The position numbers were made by a program, and so were the translations under genes. Below the pieces are notes generated by a model, which saw only the letters and a program-made list of their open reading frames with translations, searched no databases and was not told where the DNA came from. 64,000 bases of DNA. Origin: DASQZT01 sp963728965. GTDB taxonomy: Bacteria > Acidobacteriota > Terriglobia > Bryobacterales > Bryobacteraceae. Below are positions 25,933 through 34,983 of the stretch, in pieces. The stretch covers positions 62,001 through 126,000 of the forward strand of contig CAVSMH010000002.1 of the NCBI GenBank assembly GCA_963728965.1. Reading direction: 5' to 3'. Positions within the stretch are counted from its first letter, which is position 1. Every line of letters starts with the position of its first letter.

Positions 25933-27777
25933 ATGTCAACATTAGAAGTTTCGCCGGCCGAGCCTTTGTCCGGCCAATCAACTCATTCTGTTATCAACGA
26001 TTTCAGCATCCAGGTCGCAACCGTGAATGGCTCCGGCAGCCAGACCGCCAATACCGTCCTGATGCGCTCCATTTTCCAGATGGGCATTCCCGTCTCCGGG
26101 AAGAACATGTTCCCGTCCAACATCGCGGGCCTGCCTACGTGGTTCACCATTCGCGCCAGCAAGCATGGCTATATCGGGCGGCGCAAGGAAATCGATTTCC
26201 TGATCGCCATGAACCCCGAGACCGCCCGCGAAGATGTCATGAAACTCGATGGCGGCGCGACGGTCGTCTACGACGAGCCCCTGAAGCTCAGTGAACTGCG
26301 CAGCGACCTGCATTTCTATCCCGTCCCCTTCGACAAACTGGTGGCGCCCGTCTGCCCCGAGGCCAAGCTGCGCAAACTCGTGCGCAACATGATCTACGAC
26401 GGCGTCGTCGCCTGGCTGCTGTCCATCGATATGGAGGAGATCCACCGGGCGCTTATCAAACAATTCGGCAAACGCAAGGCCAAGGCCGCCGACCTGAACT
26501 GGGGCGCCTGCAAGGCCGGCTTCGATTTCGCCGCCAGGAGCTTCACCAAAACCGACCCCTTCCGCGTCGAACGCATGAACGATACCGCGGGCAAGATCAT
26601 CATCGATGGCAATGCGGCCTGCGCGTTGGGTGCCATGTTCGCCGGGGTCACCGTCGTCACCTGGTATCCAATCACGCCGTCGTCGTCACTGGTGGAATCC
26701 CTCATCGGGTACGCCCGCCGCTTCCGCAACGATCCCGAAACCGGCAAGGCCACCTATGCCATCGTGCAGGCCGAAGATGAGCTGGCCTCCATCGGCATGG
26801 CCCTCGGCGCGGGATGGGCGGGCGCCCGCTCCATGACCGCGACCGCCGGGCCCGGCATCTCGCTGATGTCGGAATTCGTGGGGCTCGGCTACTACGCCGA
26901 AATTCCCGCCGTCATTTTCAATGTCGAGCGCGTCGGCCCCTCCACTGGCCTGCCCACCCGCACCGCACAGGGCGACATCATCACCACCGCGCTGCTTTCC
27001 CACGGCGATACCCGCCACCCCCTGTTCTTCCCCTGTTCGCCCGAGGAGTGCTTCTCGATGGCCATCGACGCCTTCGATTTCGCCGAGCAGTTTCAGACCC
27101 CCGTCTTCGTCATGACCGATCTCGACCTGGGCATGAACAACTGGATGTCGGTTCCGTTCGAGTATCCCCAGAAGCCGATCCGCCGCGGCAAAGTCCTCGA
27201 CGCGGACGACCTCGCCAAACTCGGCGGCTTCGCCCGCTACAAAGATGTCGATGGCGATGGTGTGGGCTACCGCACCCTGCCCGGCACCAACCACCCCGCC
27301 GCCGCCTACTTCACCCGCGGTAGCGGCCACAACGATAAAGCCCAGTACACCGAGCGCGAGGACGACTACATCCACAACATGGACCGTCTCGCCCACAAGT
27401 TCGAAGTCATGCGCCAGCACGTGCCCGAGCCGATCGTACAGGTTCGCGACAACGCCAGAATCGGCTTCGTCGCCGTCGGTACCTCCGACTACGCCGTGCG
27501 GGAAAGCTGCGACCAGCTCCGCGAAGAATACGAAATCGAGGCCAGCTACCTGCGCCTGAAGGCCTATCCGTTCACTCATCACCTGATCGATTTCATCCGC
27601 CGCCACGACCGCGTGTACGTCGTGGATCAGAACCGCGACGCCCAGTTGCTGGGACTGATGCGCCTGGAGTTCGATGCCGAGCTGATCGCCAAACTGCGCA
27701 GCGTGCGCTACTACGGCGGCCTGCCGCTCGATGCGCGCACGGTCACCGATGAAATCGTCAAACAGGAGGGCAAATGA
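25933..27777 (+). CDS. 2-oxoacid:ferredoxin oxidoreductase, fused gamma-alpha subunit
   Basis: This 614-residue subunit joins the gamma domain (about 25-200, VNGSGSQTANTVLMRSIF and GKNMFPSNIAGLPTWF) to the alpha domain (about 215-600, TWYPITPSSSLVE and ATAGPGISLMSE). With the next gene it converts a 2-oxoacid plus CoA to acyl-CoA and CO2, reducing ferredoxin. Layout and length agree with KorA-type 2-oxoglutarate enzymes, though substrate choice is not certain. The stop overlaps the beta gene as ATGA. Confidence 0.92.
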   Translation: MSTLEVSPAEPLSGQSTHSVINDFSIQVATVNGSGSQTANTVLMRSIFQMGIPVSGKNMFPSNIAGLPTWFTIRASKHGYIGRRKEIDFLIAMNPETAREDVMKLDGGATVVYDEPLKLSELRSDLHFYPVPFDKLVAPVCPEAKLRKLVRNMIYDGVVAWLLSIDMEEIHRALIKQFGKRKAKAADLNWGACKAGFDFAARSFTKTDPFRVERMNDTAGKIIIDGNAACALGAMFAGVTVVTWYPITPSSSLVESLIGYARRFRNDPETGKATYAIVQAEDELASIGMALGAGWAGARSMTATAGPGISLMSEFVGLGYYAEIPAVIFNVERVGPSTGLPTRTAQGDIITTALLSHGDTRHPLFFPCSPEECFSMAIDAFDFAEQFQTPVFVMTDLDLGMNNWMSVPFEYPQKPIRRGKVLDADDLAKLGGFARYKDVDGDGVGYRTLPGTNHPAAAYFTRGSGHNDKAQYTEREDDYIHNMDRLAHKFEVMRQHVPEPIVQVRDNARIGFVAVGTSDYAVRESCDQLREEYEIEASYLRLKAYPFTHHLIDFIRRHDRVYVVDQNRDAQLLGLMRLEFDAELIAKLRSVRYYGGLPLDARTVTDEIVKQEGK

Positions 27778-28817
27778 GCACCACCGTCACACCCCCACCC
27801 AAGAAAGTCAACCGCATCGGGCTTGAGGTCCTGAGCTACAAAGGCAGCAGGACTACGCTCTGCGCCGGCTGCGGACACAACTCCGTCTCCGAGCGCCTGG
27901 TCGAGTGCTTCTACGAGCTAGGAGTGCAGCCCTATTCCGTGGCGAAATTCTCCGGCATCGGCTGCTCCTCGAAGTCGCCCGCCTACTTCCTCGGCCTCGC
28001 CCATGGCTTCAACGGCGTGCATGGCCGCATGCCGGCCATCGCCACCGGAGCCATGCTGGCCAACCGCACCCTGCTGGGGCTCGGCGTCACCGGCGATGGC
28101 GATACGGCCTCCATCGGCATCGGCCAGTTCATGCACCTCGTCCGCCGCAACATGCCGTTGATCTACATCATTGAAAACAACGGCGTTTACGGGCTAACCA
28201 AAGGCCAGTTTTCGGCTACTGCGGACATCGGCTCGACCCTCAAGAGCGGTCTTCCCAACGACCTGCCGCCCTTCGATTGCTGCGCTCTCGCCCTGAAGTG
28301 GGGAGCCACCTTCGTGGCCCGCTCCTTTAGCGGCGACAAGCGGCAGCTCCAGGCGATCCTGAAGACCGCTATCACCCACCGCGGCCTCTCGGTCATCGAC
28401 GTCATCTCCCCGTGCGTCACCTTCAACGACCATGAGGGCTCCACCAAGAGCTACAGCTACATGAAGGAACACGAGACCCCCCTGCACGAACTCGATTTCG
28501 TGCCGTCCTACCAGGACATTACCGTGGACATTCCGGAAGGAGAAGTCATGGACGTCCAGATGCACGACGGTTCCCATTTGCGCATCCGCAAGCTCCACCG
28601 CGGCTTCAACCCGACCGACCGCTTCGCCGCCTTGCAGGCTCTCGAGGAGTCCGAAACCAGGGGAGAGGTGCTTACCGGGGTCCTATATGTGAATACCCAA
28701 AAACCGACTTTCCTCGAGCTGTTGAACCTGGCGGAAGATCCCCTGGCAACCCTGCCCGAATCCAGGATTCGCCCCTCTTCTCAAGTGCTGGAACAGGTGA
28801 TGGAGGAACTCCGCTGA
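27774..28817 (+). CDS. 2-oxoacid:ferredoxin oxidoreductase, beta (TPP-binding) subunit
   Basis: This 347-residue subunit binds thiamine pyrophosphate through GDGDTASIG and the N of ENNGVYGLTKGQ, and carries the CAGCGHN and GIGCSSK cysteine motifs of the KorB/PorB family. It forms the active complex with the gamma-alpha subunit just upstream (4-bp overlap). No separate ferredoxin-like delta subunit is present, as in two-subunit enzymes of aerobic bacteria. A strong hairpin terminator follows at 28903. Confidence 0.92.
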   Translation: MSTTVTPPPKKVNRIGLEVLSYKGSRTTLCAGCGHNSVSERLVECFYELGVQPYSVAKFSGIGCSSKSPAYFLGLAHGFNGVHGRMPAIATGAMLANRTLLGLGVTGDGDTASIGIGQFMHLVRRNMPLIYIIENNGVYGLTKGQFSATADIGSTLKSGLPNDLPPFDCCALALKWGATFVARSFSGDKRQLQAILKTAITHRGLSVIDVISPCVTFNDHEGSTKSYSYMKEHETPLHELDFVPSYQDITVDIPEGEVMDVQMHDGSHLRIRKLHRGFNPTDRFAALQALEESETRGEVLTGVLYVNTQKPTFLELLNLAEDPLATLPESRIRPSSQVLEQVMEELR

Positions 28818-28826
28818 GCCACGCCA

Positions 28827-28855
28827 TTGATTTCAGTAGTGCCCGGTGGTAATAT
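28827..28855 (+). promoter_or_regulatory. possible promoter just downstream of the oxidoreductase genes
   Basis: TTGATT (28827-28832) and TAATAT (28850-28855) are 17 bases apart. They would start a transcript near 28862 that runs only to the terminator at 28934. Confidence 0.25.
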
Positions 28856-28861
28856 TTTCAC

Positions 28862-28934
28862 CGGTCTGTCATCCTCCGAGACAGATTGCTAAACAAACTC
28901 AGGCTCCACGCCGCAATGGCGTGGGGCTTTTTTA
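28862..28934 (+). ncRNA. candidate small RNA of about 70 nucleotides
   Basis: The stretch lies between the promoter-like pair at 28827-28855 and an intrinsic terminator. It can fold into TCTGTC (28865-28870) paired with GACAGA (28880-28885), an A-rich linker, and the terminator hairpin. There is no open frame of note. The same sequence may simply be the 3' untranslated end of the upstream mRNA. Confidence 0.25.
28903..28934 (+). terminator. intrinsic terminator of the 2-oxoacid oxidoreductase operon
   Basis: A ten-pair stem (28903-28912 with 28918-28927, core CCACGCC/GGCGTGG) with a five-base loop is followed by six T residues. It is the clearest intrinsic terminator in the window. Confidence 0.85.
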
Positions 28935-29109
28935 TTTGCTCCGCGCATTTTGTTGCCCGGGGCTGGTCCGGACCCGGTTCCCGGGCCCGGCAAGGGGCTC
29001 CCGTGTCCGGCCGGCGCACGATCCACAGCCGCAGCTTCGGCAGCCGTCCACCGGCGGGTGCTAATCCCGCCCCCCTTCGCTCGTCCCCTAATCGGAAGAG
29101 CCTGATAGG

Positions 29110-29667
29110 ATGAAAGCGTTAATGGCTGTCCCCAAAGAATCTGCCGACCTTTCCGCGACCGATCTGGAACGGATCTTCCGCGAAAACCATGGTTTGGTAT
29201 TCCGTGCGGCCTACCGCATTACCGGCAACCCCACCGACGCGGAAGATGTTCTCCAGACGGTGTTTCTGCGGATGGTGAAGCGCGATGCGGAGGCCGCTCC
29301 GGTGGGGAATATGGCCAGCTTTCTGCACCGCTCGGCCGTCAATGCCGCGCTGGACCTGATGCGCTCCCGTCAGCACATCCGGAACATCCCCCTGGATGAA
29401 CTGGAGCCGGTGCTGGCCGAGCCCTCCTGTCACAGTCCCGACCGCGCCCATTCCTCCGGAGAGATACGGGAATGGCTGCGCGGCGCCCTGGCCCGGCTCA
29501 ATCCCCGAATCGCCGAGATGTTTACCTTGCGTTTCTTTGAAGGAAAAGACAATCCCGAAATCGCGCGTCTGCTGAATACCACGCCGGGAACCGTGGCCGT
29601 GACCCTTTCCCGCACGCGCGACCGGTTGCAGAAAGAATTTCAAGCTCACCTGGGAGGTGTCGCATGA
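29110..29667 (+). CDS. ECF-type RNA polymerase sigma factor
   Basis: This 185-residue sigma-70-family factor has region 2 (about 15-85, NHGLVFRAAYRITGNPTDAEDVLQ) and region 4 (about 120-175, with the helix-turn-helix ending GTVAVTLSRTRDRL). Regions 1 and 3 are missing, as in ECF factors. It directs polymerase to a small regulon when released from its anti-sigma factor. The next gene, which overlaps by 4 bp, carries a zinc-finger anti-sigma domain and is the likely partner. ATG 29122 is an alternative start. Confidence 0.9.
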   Translation: MKALMAVPKESADLSATDLERIFRENHGLVFRAAYRITGNPTDAEDVLQTVFLRMVKRDAEAAPVGNMASFLHRSAVNAALDLMRSRQHIRNIPLDELEPVLAEPSCHSPDRAHSSGEIREWLRGALARLNPRIAEMFTLRFFEGKDNPEIARLLNTTPGTVAVTLSRTRDRLQKEFQAHLGGVA

Positions 29668-32216
29668 CCCCCGAAATCAACGCTATGGATCCAGCCCTGG
29701 AGCAAGCCGTGTCGGAAATCCGCGATGAGCCCGTTGATCCGGCCGTGATCGAGGCCGCGGCGGCCCGCGTGTGGGCCCGGCTGTCTGCCGAGGTCCCCGA
29801 GCTGCACACCAGCCATCTCCGCACCTGCGCCGATTTTCAGGCGCTGATCCCCGAATTCCGCGCCGGCCGCATGCCGGAAGCCCGCGCCACCCTGGTTCGC
29901 GACCACCTGCACGAATGCGTGGCGTGCCGCAAGGTTTACGAAGGCCGGGTGGTCGCCATGCCGATCCCGTCGGCGCGCCGCCACGCCCCCATCCCGGTCA
30001 GATGGGCCGCCGCGGCAGTGGTCGTACTGGCCGCCGGCGTCTCCGTGTACATCGCCATCGACCGTTACGGCGGCGGCTCCGGCCATGCCGTGATTCAGTC
30101 GGTGGATGGCACCCTCTATGCCGTCTCGGCCGGCGGGCTGCGGCCGATCGCCGCGGGCCAGGACCTGCCCGATGGCGTTGAACTGCGCACCGCCAAGGAT
30201 TCGGACGCCGTACTCCAGCTTCGCGACGGATCCAGCGTCGAACTCCGCGAGCGTTCCGGGCTTTCCACTACCCGGGACTCGCGCGATATCACTGTCCACC
30301 TGGTGCGCGGCAGCGTCATCGTGCAGGCCGCCAAACGCCGCTCCGGCCATCTCTACGTCGCCACCCCCGATTTCCGCATCGCCGTCACCGGCACCGTGTT
30401 CAGCGTCAGCGCCGGGGTGAAGGGGTCGCGCGTCTCCGTCATTCAGGGCGAAGTGCACGTGTCGCAGGACAATAAGGATACCGTCCTCCACCCCGGACAG
30501 CAGCAGGTCACCAGCGCGGTAATGGAGCCGGTCTCCATCCGCGACGATGTCTCCTGGAGCCGCAATCGCGAGCATCTCGTCCAGCAACTGAACGCACTGA
30601 GCAACGATTTGCAGCGGCTGCACCTGCCCGCGCTGCGCTACGGGAGCCGCCTGTTGGACCGCCTGCCGGGTGCCACCGTATTCTACGCCAGCATTCCCAA
30701 CCTGGGACCGTACCTGGGCGATGCGCAATCGGTGTTCCATCAGAGACTGGCGGAAAGCCCCGAGCTCCGCTCCTGGTGGGGCGGCCATGCGGCTACCGTC
30801 GATCCCATGATCGACAAGTTACGCGCGGCCAGTGAATACCTGGGCGAAGAAATCGCCATCTTCGGATTCGTCGGGCCCAACGGCAACATGATGGGGCCGG
30901 TGTTTCTCGCCGAAACCCGCCGCGACGGTTTCGATCAGTACCTCCAGCGCGAGATCCCGCGCGCCGCCTTCGAGGCCCGTCCCGGACTGGTGGCCTTCGG
31001 CCCCGATCGTGACGCGGTGGCCGCCTACGCCAGTGCCGCCAGCGGCTTCCCGGCCACGCCGTTCTATGCCCGCATTCAGGAAGCCTACCGCTCGGGCGCC
31101 GGCCTGCTGCTGTGCGCCGATCTTTCCCGGCTTCAGGATGGGCAGCACGGCTTCCCGCTTCCTAACGCACGATACTTCATCGCCGAGCAGAAGGAAGTGG
31201 GCGGCCAGATGGAAACCCGCGCCTCGCTCGGCTTCGACGGCCCGCGCAGCGGCATCGCCTCCTGGCTCGCCGAACCTTCTCCCATGGGGAGCCTCGACTA
31301 CGTGTCGCCCGAAGCCACCATGGTCACCGCCTTCGTGGTGAAGAAGCCCTCCGCCATCATCGACGAGGTGATGGGCGTTCAGCAGCGCTCCCAGGCCGAG
31401 GCCGAAAAGACCCTGGACGAGTTTCACGAGCGTTCCGGCATCGATGTCCGCAACGGCCTCGCGGCGGCATTGGGCGGCGAATTCTCCTTCTCCATCGATG
31501 GTCCGATCGCTCCGGTGCCTTCCTGGAAACTGGTCAGCGAAGTGTACGACCCGGGCAGCTTCCAGGCTACCTTGCAGAAAGTGGTGGAGATCTACAACCA
31601 GTCGGCGGCCAGGAACAACCAGCCGCAATTGCGCACCTCCCAGGAGACCGTGGACGGCCGCACGTACTATATGATCGGCTGGGGCAACCCCAACCCGCTG
31701 ACCGAGGCCCACTACACGTTCGCCGATGGCTACCTGATCGCCGCGCCCAGCCGGATCCTGGTCGCCAAGGCCCTCTCGGTGAAAGCGGCGGGCACCTCCA
31801 TTACCCATTCGGCGCCGTTCCTGGCGATGACGCCGCGCGATCACTACCTGAATTTCTCCGCGGTCATCTACCAGAATCTCGGCACTTCGCTCGCGCCCAT
31901 CGCCGGACTGCTCGGCGCCTTTGCGCCGTCGGACCGGCAGACTCAGACCATGATCCAGGGCCTCGGCAACGTGAAGCCGGTCATGTTCACCATCTACGCC
32001 GAGCCCGACCGCATCACCATGTCGGGAAGCGGCAATGTCCTCGGCGGCAGCATCACCAAGATGCTGGGCGGCAACCTGCTGGGCGTGGTCGGCGACGCGC
32101 TGCCCATTGGCGGGATGATGGGATCCGGTGCGGTGCGCGGCCACCGGCTGCCCCAAAGCCTGGTTCCTTTCCCCCAGATGCCCGGAACACGCCGCCCGCA
32201 ACCAGCGTATAAGTAG
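29664..32216 (+). CDS. large transmembrane anti-sigma factor with FecR domain
   Basis: This 850-residue protein starts in the cytoplasm with a zinc-binding anti-sigma motif (H and C residues in DHLHECVACRKVYEG, about 82-96). One membrane helix follows (about 113-132), then a FecR domain (about 145-275), and a ~550-residue exported region I cannot assign. The latter contains repeated motifs on substrate-like inhibitor folds but no visible catalytic site. It should hold the ECF sigma factor encoded just upstream and release it on an envelope signal. It is much longer than usual FecR proteins. The ABC transporter genes follow after 4 bp and are probable targets or partners. Confidence 0.83.
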   Translation: MTPEINAMDPALEQAVSEIRDEPVDPAVIEAAAARVWARLSAEVPELHTSHLRTCADFQALIPEFRAGRMPEARATLVRDHLHECVACRKVYEGRVVAMPIPSARRHAPIPVRWAAAAVVVLAAGVSVYIAIDRYGGGSGHAVIQSVDGTLYAVSAGGLRPIAAGQDLPDGVELRTAKDSDAVLQLRDGSSVELRERSGLSTTRDSRDITVHLVRGSVIVQAAKRRSGHLYVATPDFRIAVTGTVFSVSAGVKGSRVSVIQGEVHVSQDNKDTVLHPGQQQVTSAVMEPVSIRDDVSWSRNREHLVQQLNALSNDLQRLHLPALRYGSRLLDRLPGATVFYASIPNLGPYLGDAQSVFHQRLAESPELRSWWGGHAATVDPMIDKLRAASEYLGEEIAIFGFVGPNGNMMGPVFLAETRRDGFDQYLQREIPRAAFEARPGLVAFGPDRDAVAAYASAASGFPATPFYARIQEAYRSGAGLLLCADLSRLQDGQHGFPLPNARYFIAEQKEVGGQMETRASLGFDGPRSGIASWLAEPSPMGSLDYVSPEATMVTAFVVKKPSAIIDEVMGVQQRSQAEAEKTLDEFHERSGIDVRNGLAAALGGEFSFSIDGPIAPVPSWKLVSEVYDPGSFQATLQKVVEIYNQSAARNNQPQLRTSQETVDGRTYYMIGWGNPNPLTEAHYTFADGYLIAAPSRILVAKALSVKAAGTSITHSAPFLAMTPRDHYLNFSAVIYQNLGTSLAPIAGLLGAFAPSDRQTQTMIQGLGNVKPVMFTIYAEPDRITMSGSGNVLGGSITKMLGGNLLGVVGDALPIGGMMGSGAVRGHRLPQSLVPFPQMPGTRRPQPAYK

Positions 32217-32220
32217 TTGC

Positions 32221-33153
32221 ATGGACCCCGTTATTGAACTGGATGGCCTGGAAGTACGCTTTGGCCAGCGTGCCATCCTCAAGCAGTTGAAGGCTTCGCT
32301 CACCGGGCGAGCCATCGGCCTGCTGGGACCCAACGGGGCCGGCAAATCGACTCTGCTGAATACCCTGCTCGGCTTTCACAAGCCCTCCGCCGGCACGGCA
32401 CGCATCTTCGGACGCGACATTCGCACCCATGCCCGCGAAGTCCGCAGCCTCATCGGCTACATGCCGGAGAATGATGCCTTCATCGCCTCGATGAGCGGCG
32501 TCCGCTTCGTGCGGCTCATGGCCGAACTGGCCGGCCTGCCCAGGGAACACGCGCTCGAGCGCGCCCACGAAGCTTTCTTTTATGTGGGGCTCGGCGAAGT
32601 CCGCTACCGCGCCCTCGGCACCTATTCGCTGGGTATGAAGCAGTCCGCCAAGCTCGCCCAGGCCATCGCCCACGGACCCAAGCTGCTCTTTCTCGACGAG
32701 CCCACCAACGGGCTCGATCCGCCGGCGCGCACGCGCATGATCCAATTGATCCAGGAAGTCCGCGACCGCGGCGATCTGAGCCTGATCCTCTCGTCCCACC
32801 TGCTGCGCGATGTCGAGGAGTGCTGCGACCAGGTGCTGATTCTCAAGGACGGCAACATCGCCGCATTCTGCAACCTCGAAGAGGAGCGCCGCGCCAATCG
32901 CCGCTTCCTCGAAATCGAGACGCGCGGCGGCGTCAACGGCAGCTTCCTCGATGCCATCGAAAAAATGGGCTGCGAAACCGCCTCCGGCGCACAGGGGCGC
33001 ATCAAGCTGATCCTCCCCGAGGGCATCGAGGTGCGCCAGTTGTACGAAGTCGCGGCCCGCCAAAGCGTCCAGATTCGCCGCCTCAATCACAAGCGCGATT
33101 CCCTCGAAGACATCTTCCTCAAAGCCATGGAGAGCGGCGATGGCCGTCTATAA
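32221..33153 (+). CDS. ABC transporter ATP-binding protein (first of two)
   Basis: This 310-residue ATPase has Walker A GPNGAGKST, a signature-like YSLGMKQ in place of LSGGQ, and Walker B LLFLDEPTNGLD. It is of the CcmA/GldA-like exporter class that pairs with ABC-2 permeases. ATG 32221 is the start because the upstream open frame belongs to the preceding gene. It overlaps the permease gene by 14 bp. The transported compound is unknown. Confidence 0.9.
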   Translation: MDPVIELDGLEVRFGQRAILKQLKASLTGRAIGLLGPNGAGKSTLLNTLLGFHKPSAGTARIFGRDIRTHAREVRSLIGYMPENDAFIASMSGVRFVRLMAELAGLPREHALERAHEAFFYVGLGEVRYRALGTYSLGMKQSAKLAQAIAHGPKLLFLDEPTNGLDPPARTRMIQLIQEVRDRGDLSLILSSHLLRDVEECCDQVLILKDGNIAAFCNLEEERRANRRFLEIETRGGVNGSFLDAIEKMGCETASGAQGRIKLILPEGIEVRQLYEVAARQSVQIRRLNHKRDSLEDIFLKAMESGDGRL

Positions 33154-34042
33154 AAAAACCTACCGGCCTTACGATGGCGGCCTCACCGCATCGTGGCGCC
33201 GCTTCCTGGTCATCCCGCGCTACGCGTTCGAAGACCTGCACCGTTCGCGCTTCCTCAATATCTTCTTCCTCGCAAGCATGATCTATCCGCTGATCTGCGC
33301 GCTCATCATCTACGTTCAGCACAACGTCAGCGCCCTGGGCCTGCTGGGCGTGCAAGGGGCCAACAAGCTCATCTCCATCAACGTCACCTTTTTCCTTTCC
33401 CTGCTCGGCTGGCAAAGCATGCTGGCGCTGTTTCTGGCGTCCTTCATCGGACCCGGCCAGATCTCGCCCGATCTCGCCAACAACGCACTGTCGCTGTACC
33501 TGGCGCGCCCCTTCTCCCGCACCGAATACGTCGTCGGCAAGATGAGCGTCCTGCTCATCCTCATGTCCGTCATGACCTGGATCCCCGGACTGCTCCTGTT
33601 CGGCTTGCAGGGTTATCTCGAAGGCTTCACCTGGATGAAGGACAACGTCCACCTGGCGGCGGGCATCTTCTTCGGCGCGTGGATCTGGATTTTGATCCTG
33701 GCGCTGCTGGCGCTGGCCCTGTCCGCCTGGGTGAAATGGAAGCCCGCGGCCGGCGGCCTGGTGTTCGGCGTCTTTTTCGTCGGCGGAGCCTTTAGCGCGG
33801 TGATCAACGGTGTGCAGCGGACCAACTGGGGCAACCTGTTCAACATCTTTTACCTGATCGGACGCGTTTGGGTGGATCTTTTCGAGGGCCGGAACCAGAC
33901 CACCACCGGCGCGGTCTTTTTCCGCGCCCGCGCCGAGGAGGCCCTGCCCTTGTGGACCTGCTGGGCCGCCCTGTTCGCGCTTTGCGGCGTCTGCCTTTAC
34001 ATGCTGGCGCGCAAGATCCGCGGCACGGAGGTGGTGCGATGA
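33140..34042 (+). CDS. ABC-2-type permease (first of two)
   Basis: This 300-residue membrane protein has about six hydrophobic helices (for example FLNIFFLASMIYPLICALII and GIFFGAWIWILILALLALAL) and the ABC-2 permease pattern. It partners the ATPase encoded immediately upstream. It overlaps the second ATPase gene as ATGA. The four-gene ATPase-permease-ATPase-permease order suggests one heterotetrameric exporter or two related ones. Confidence 0.85.
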   Translation: MAVYKKTYRPYDGGLTASWRRFLVIPRYAFEDLHRSRFLNIFFLASMIYPLICALIIYVQHNVSALGLLGVQGANKLISINVTFFLSLLGWQSMLALFLASFIGPGQISPDLANNALSLYLARPFSRTEYVVGKMSVLLILMSVMTWIPGLLLFGLQGYLEGFTWMKDNVHLAAGIFFGAWIWILILALLALALSAWVKWKPAAGGLVFGVFFVGGAFSAVINGVQRTNWGNLFNIFYLIGRVWVDLFEGRNQTTTGAVFFRARAEEALPLWTCWAALFALCGVCLYMLARKIRGTEVVR

Positions 34043-34983
34043 GCGATTCCTTCATCACCTTTAAGGACGTCTCGCGGTTCTATGGCGAGGTCCTCGGCAT
34101 TAACAACGTCAGCCTCACCATTCCACCCGGCATTACCAGCCTGGTCGGACCGAACGGCTCGGGCAAGACCACCCTCATGAATCTCATGGCCGGTTTGATC
34201 CGGCCGACGCGGGGCGAGATCCGCGTGCTCGGCGTCTCTCCCAGCCATCCCGAGCGGCTCTGCCGCATGATCGGCTACTGCGCGCAGTTCGACGCCTTCC
34301 CGAAAGGGCTCACCGGCTACCAGTTCATCTATTACTTCCTACGCCTGTACGGCTTCAGCGATGCCGAATGCGAGAAGCGCACCGTGGCCTCGCTCCAGAC
34401 CGCCGGGCTGCAGGATGCCGCCAACCGTCCGGTGGCCGCTTACAGCAAGGGCATGCGGCAGCGCGTCAAGCTGGCCCAGTCCATCGCCCACGATCCGCAG
34501 GTGGTCATCCTCGATGAGCCGCTCAACGGTCTCGATCCCCTCGCCCGCGCCGAAGCCATCGCCCTATTCCGCCAGTGGGGCGATGCCGGCCGCCATGTCC
34601 TCGTCTCCAGCCATATCCTGCACGAAGTCGACCGCATCTCCGACCAGGTGATCCTGCTCAGCCACGGCTACGTGGTCGCCGAGGGCGAGATTCAGGGCGT
34701 CCGCAGCGAGGTCAAAGAGCAGCCCATGCAGATTGAAGTGCGCTGCGACCGGCCCGGTCTGCTCGCCTCGCGCCTCTTCCAGCAGGACCACGTCGTGGAG
34801 GCCAAGCTCAATATCGATGGCAAGGGATTGCTGCTGCGCACCAAAGATGCCGACAGCTTCTACCTGCTGCTGAACCGCGTCATCCTCGAGTCGGGCCTCG
34901 AAGTCGAATCGGTGGCCCCCGCCGATGACGACGTGAACTCCGTGTACCAGTATCTGATCGGCGCCGAAGGAGGCACCCAATGA
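34039..34983 (+). CDS. ABC transporter ATP-binding protein (second of two)
   Basis: This 314-residue ATPase has Walker A GPNGSGKTT, signature YSKGMRQRVKLAQS and Walker B VVILDEPLNGLD, like GldA/NatA-type exporters. The start at 34039 overlaps the upstream permease stop by 4 bp. The C-terminal ~90 residues form the extra domain seen in this class. It likely works with the permease encoded directly downstream (4-bp overlap). Confidence 0.9.
   Translation: MSDSFITFKDVSRFYGEVLGINNVSLTIPPGITSLVGPNGSGKTTLMNLMAGLIRPTRGEIRVLGVSPSHPERLCRMIGYCAQFDAFPKGLTGYQFIYYFLRLYGFSDAECEKRTVASLQTAGLQDAANRPVAAYSKGMRQRVKLAQSIAHDPQVVILDEPLNGLDPLARAEAIALFRQWGDAGRHVLVSSHILHEVDRISDQVILLSHGYVVAEGEIQGVRSEVKEQPMQIEVRCDRPGLLASRLFQQDHVVEAKLNIDGKGLLLRTKDADSFYLLLNRVILESGLEVESVAPADDDVNSVYQYLIGAEGGTQ

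Noticed and set aside
28818..29109. A gene at 28846-29113
   Set aside because: The open frames overlap the terminator hairpin and have no motif or ribosome binding site.
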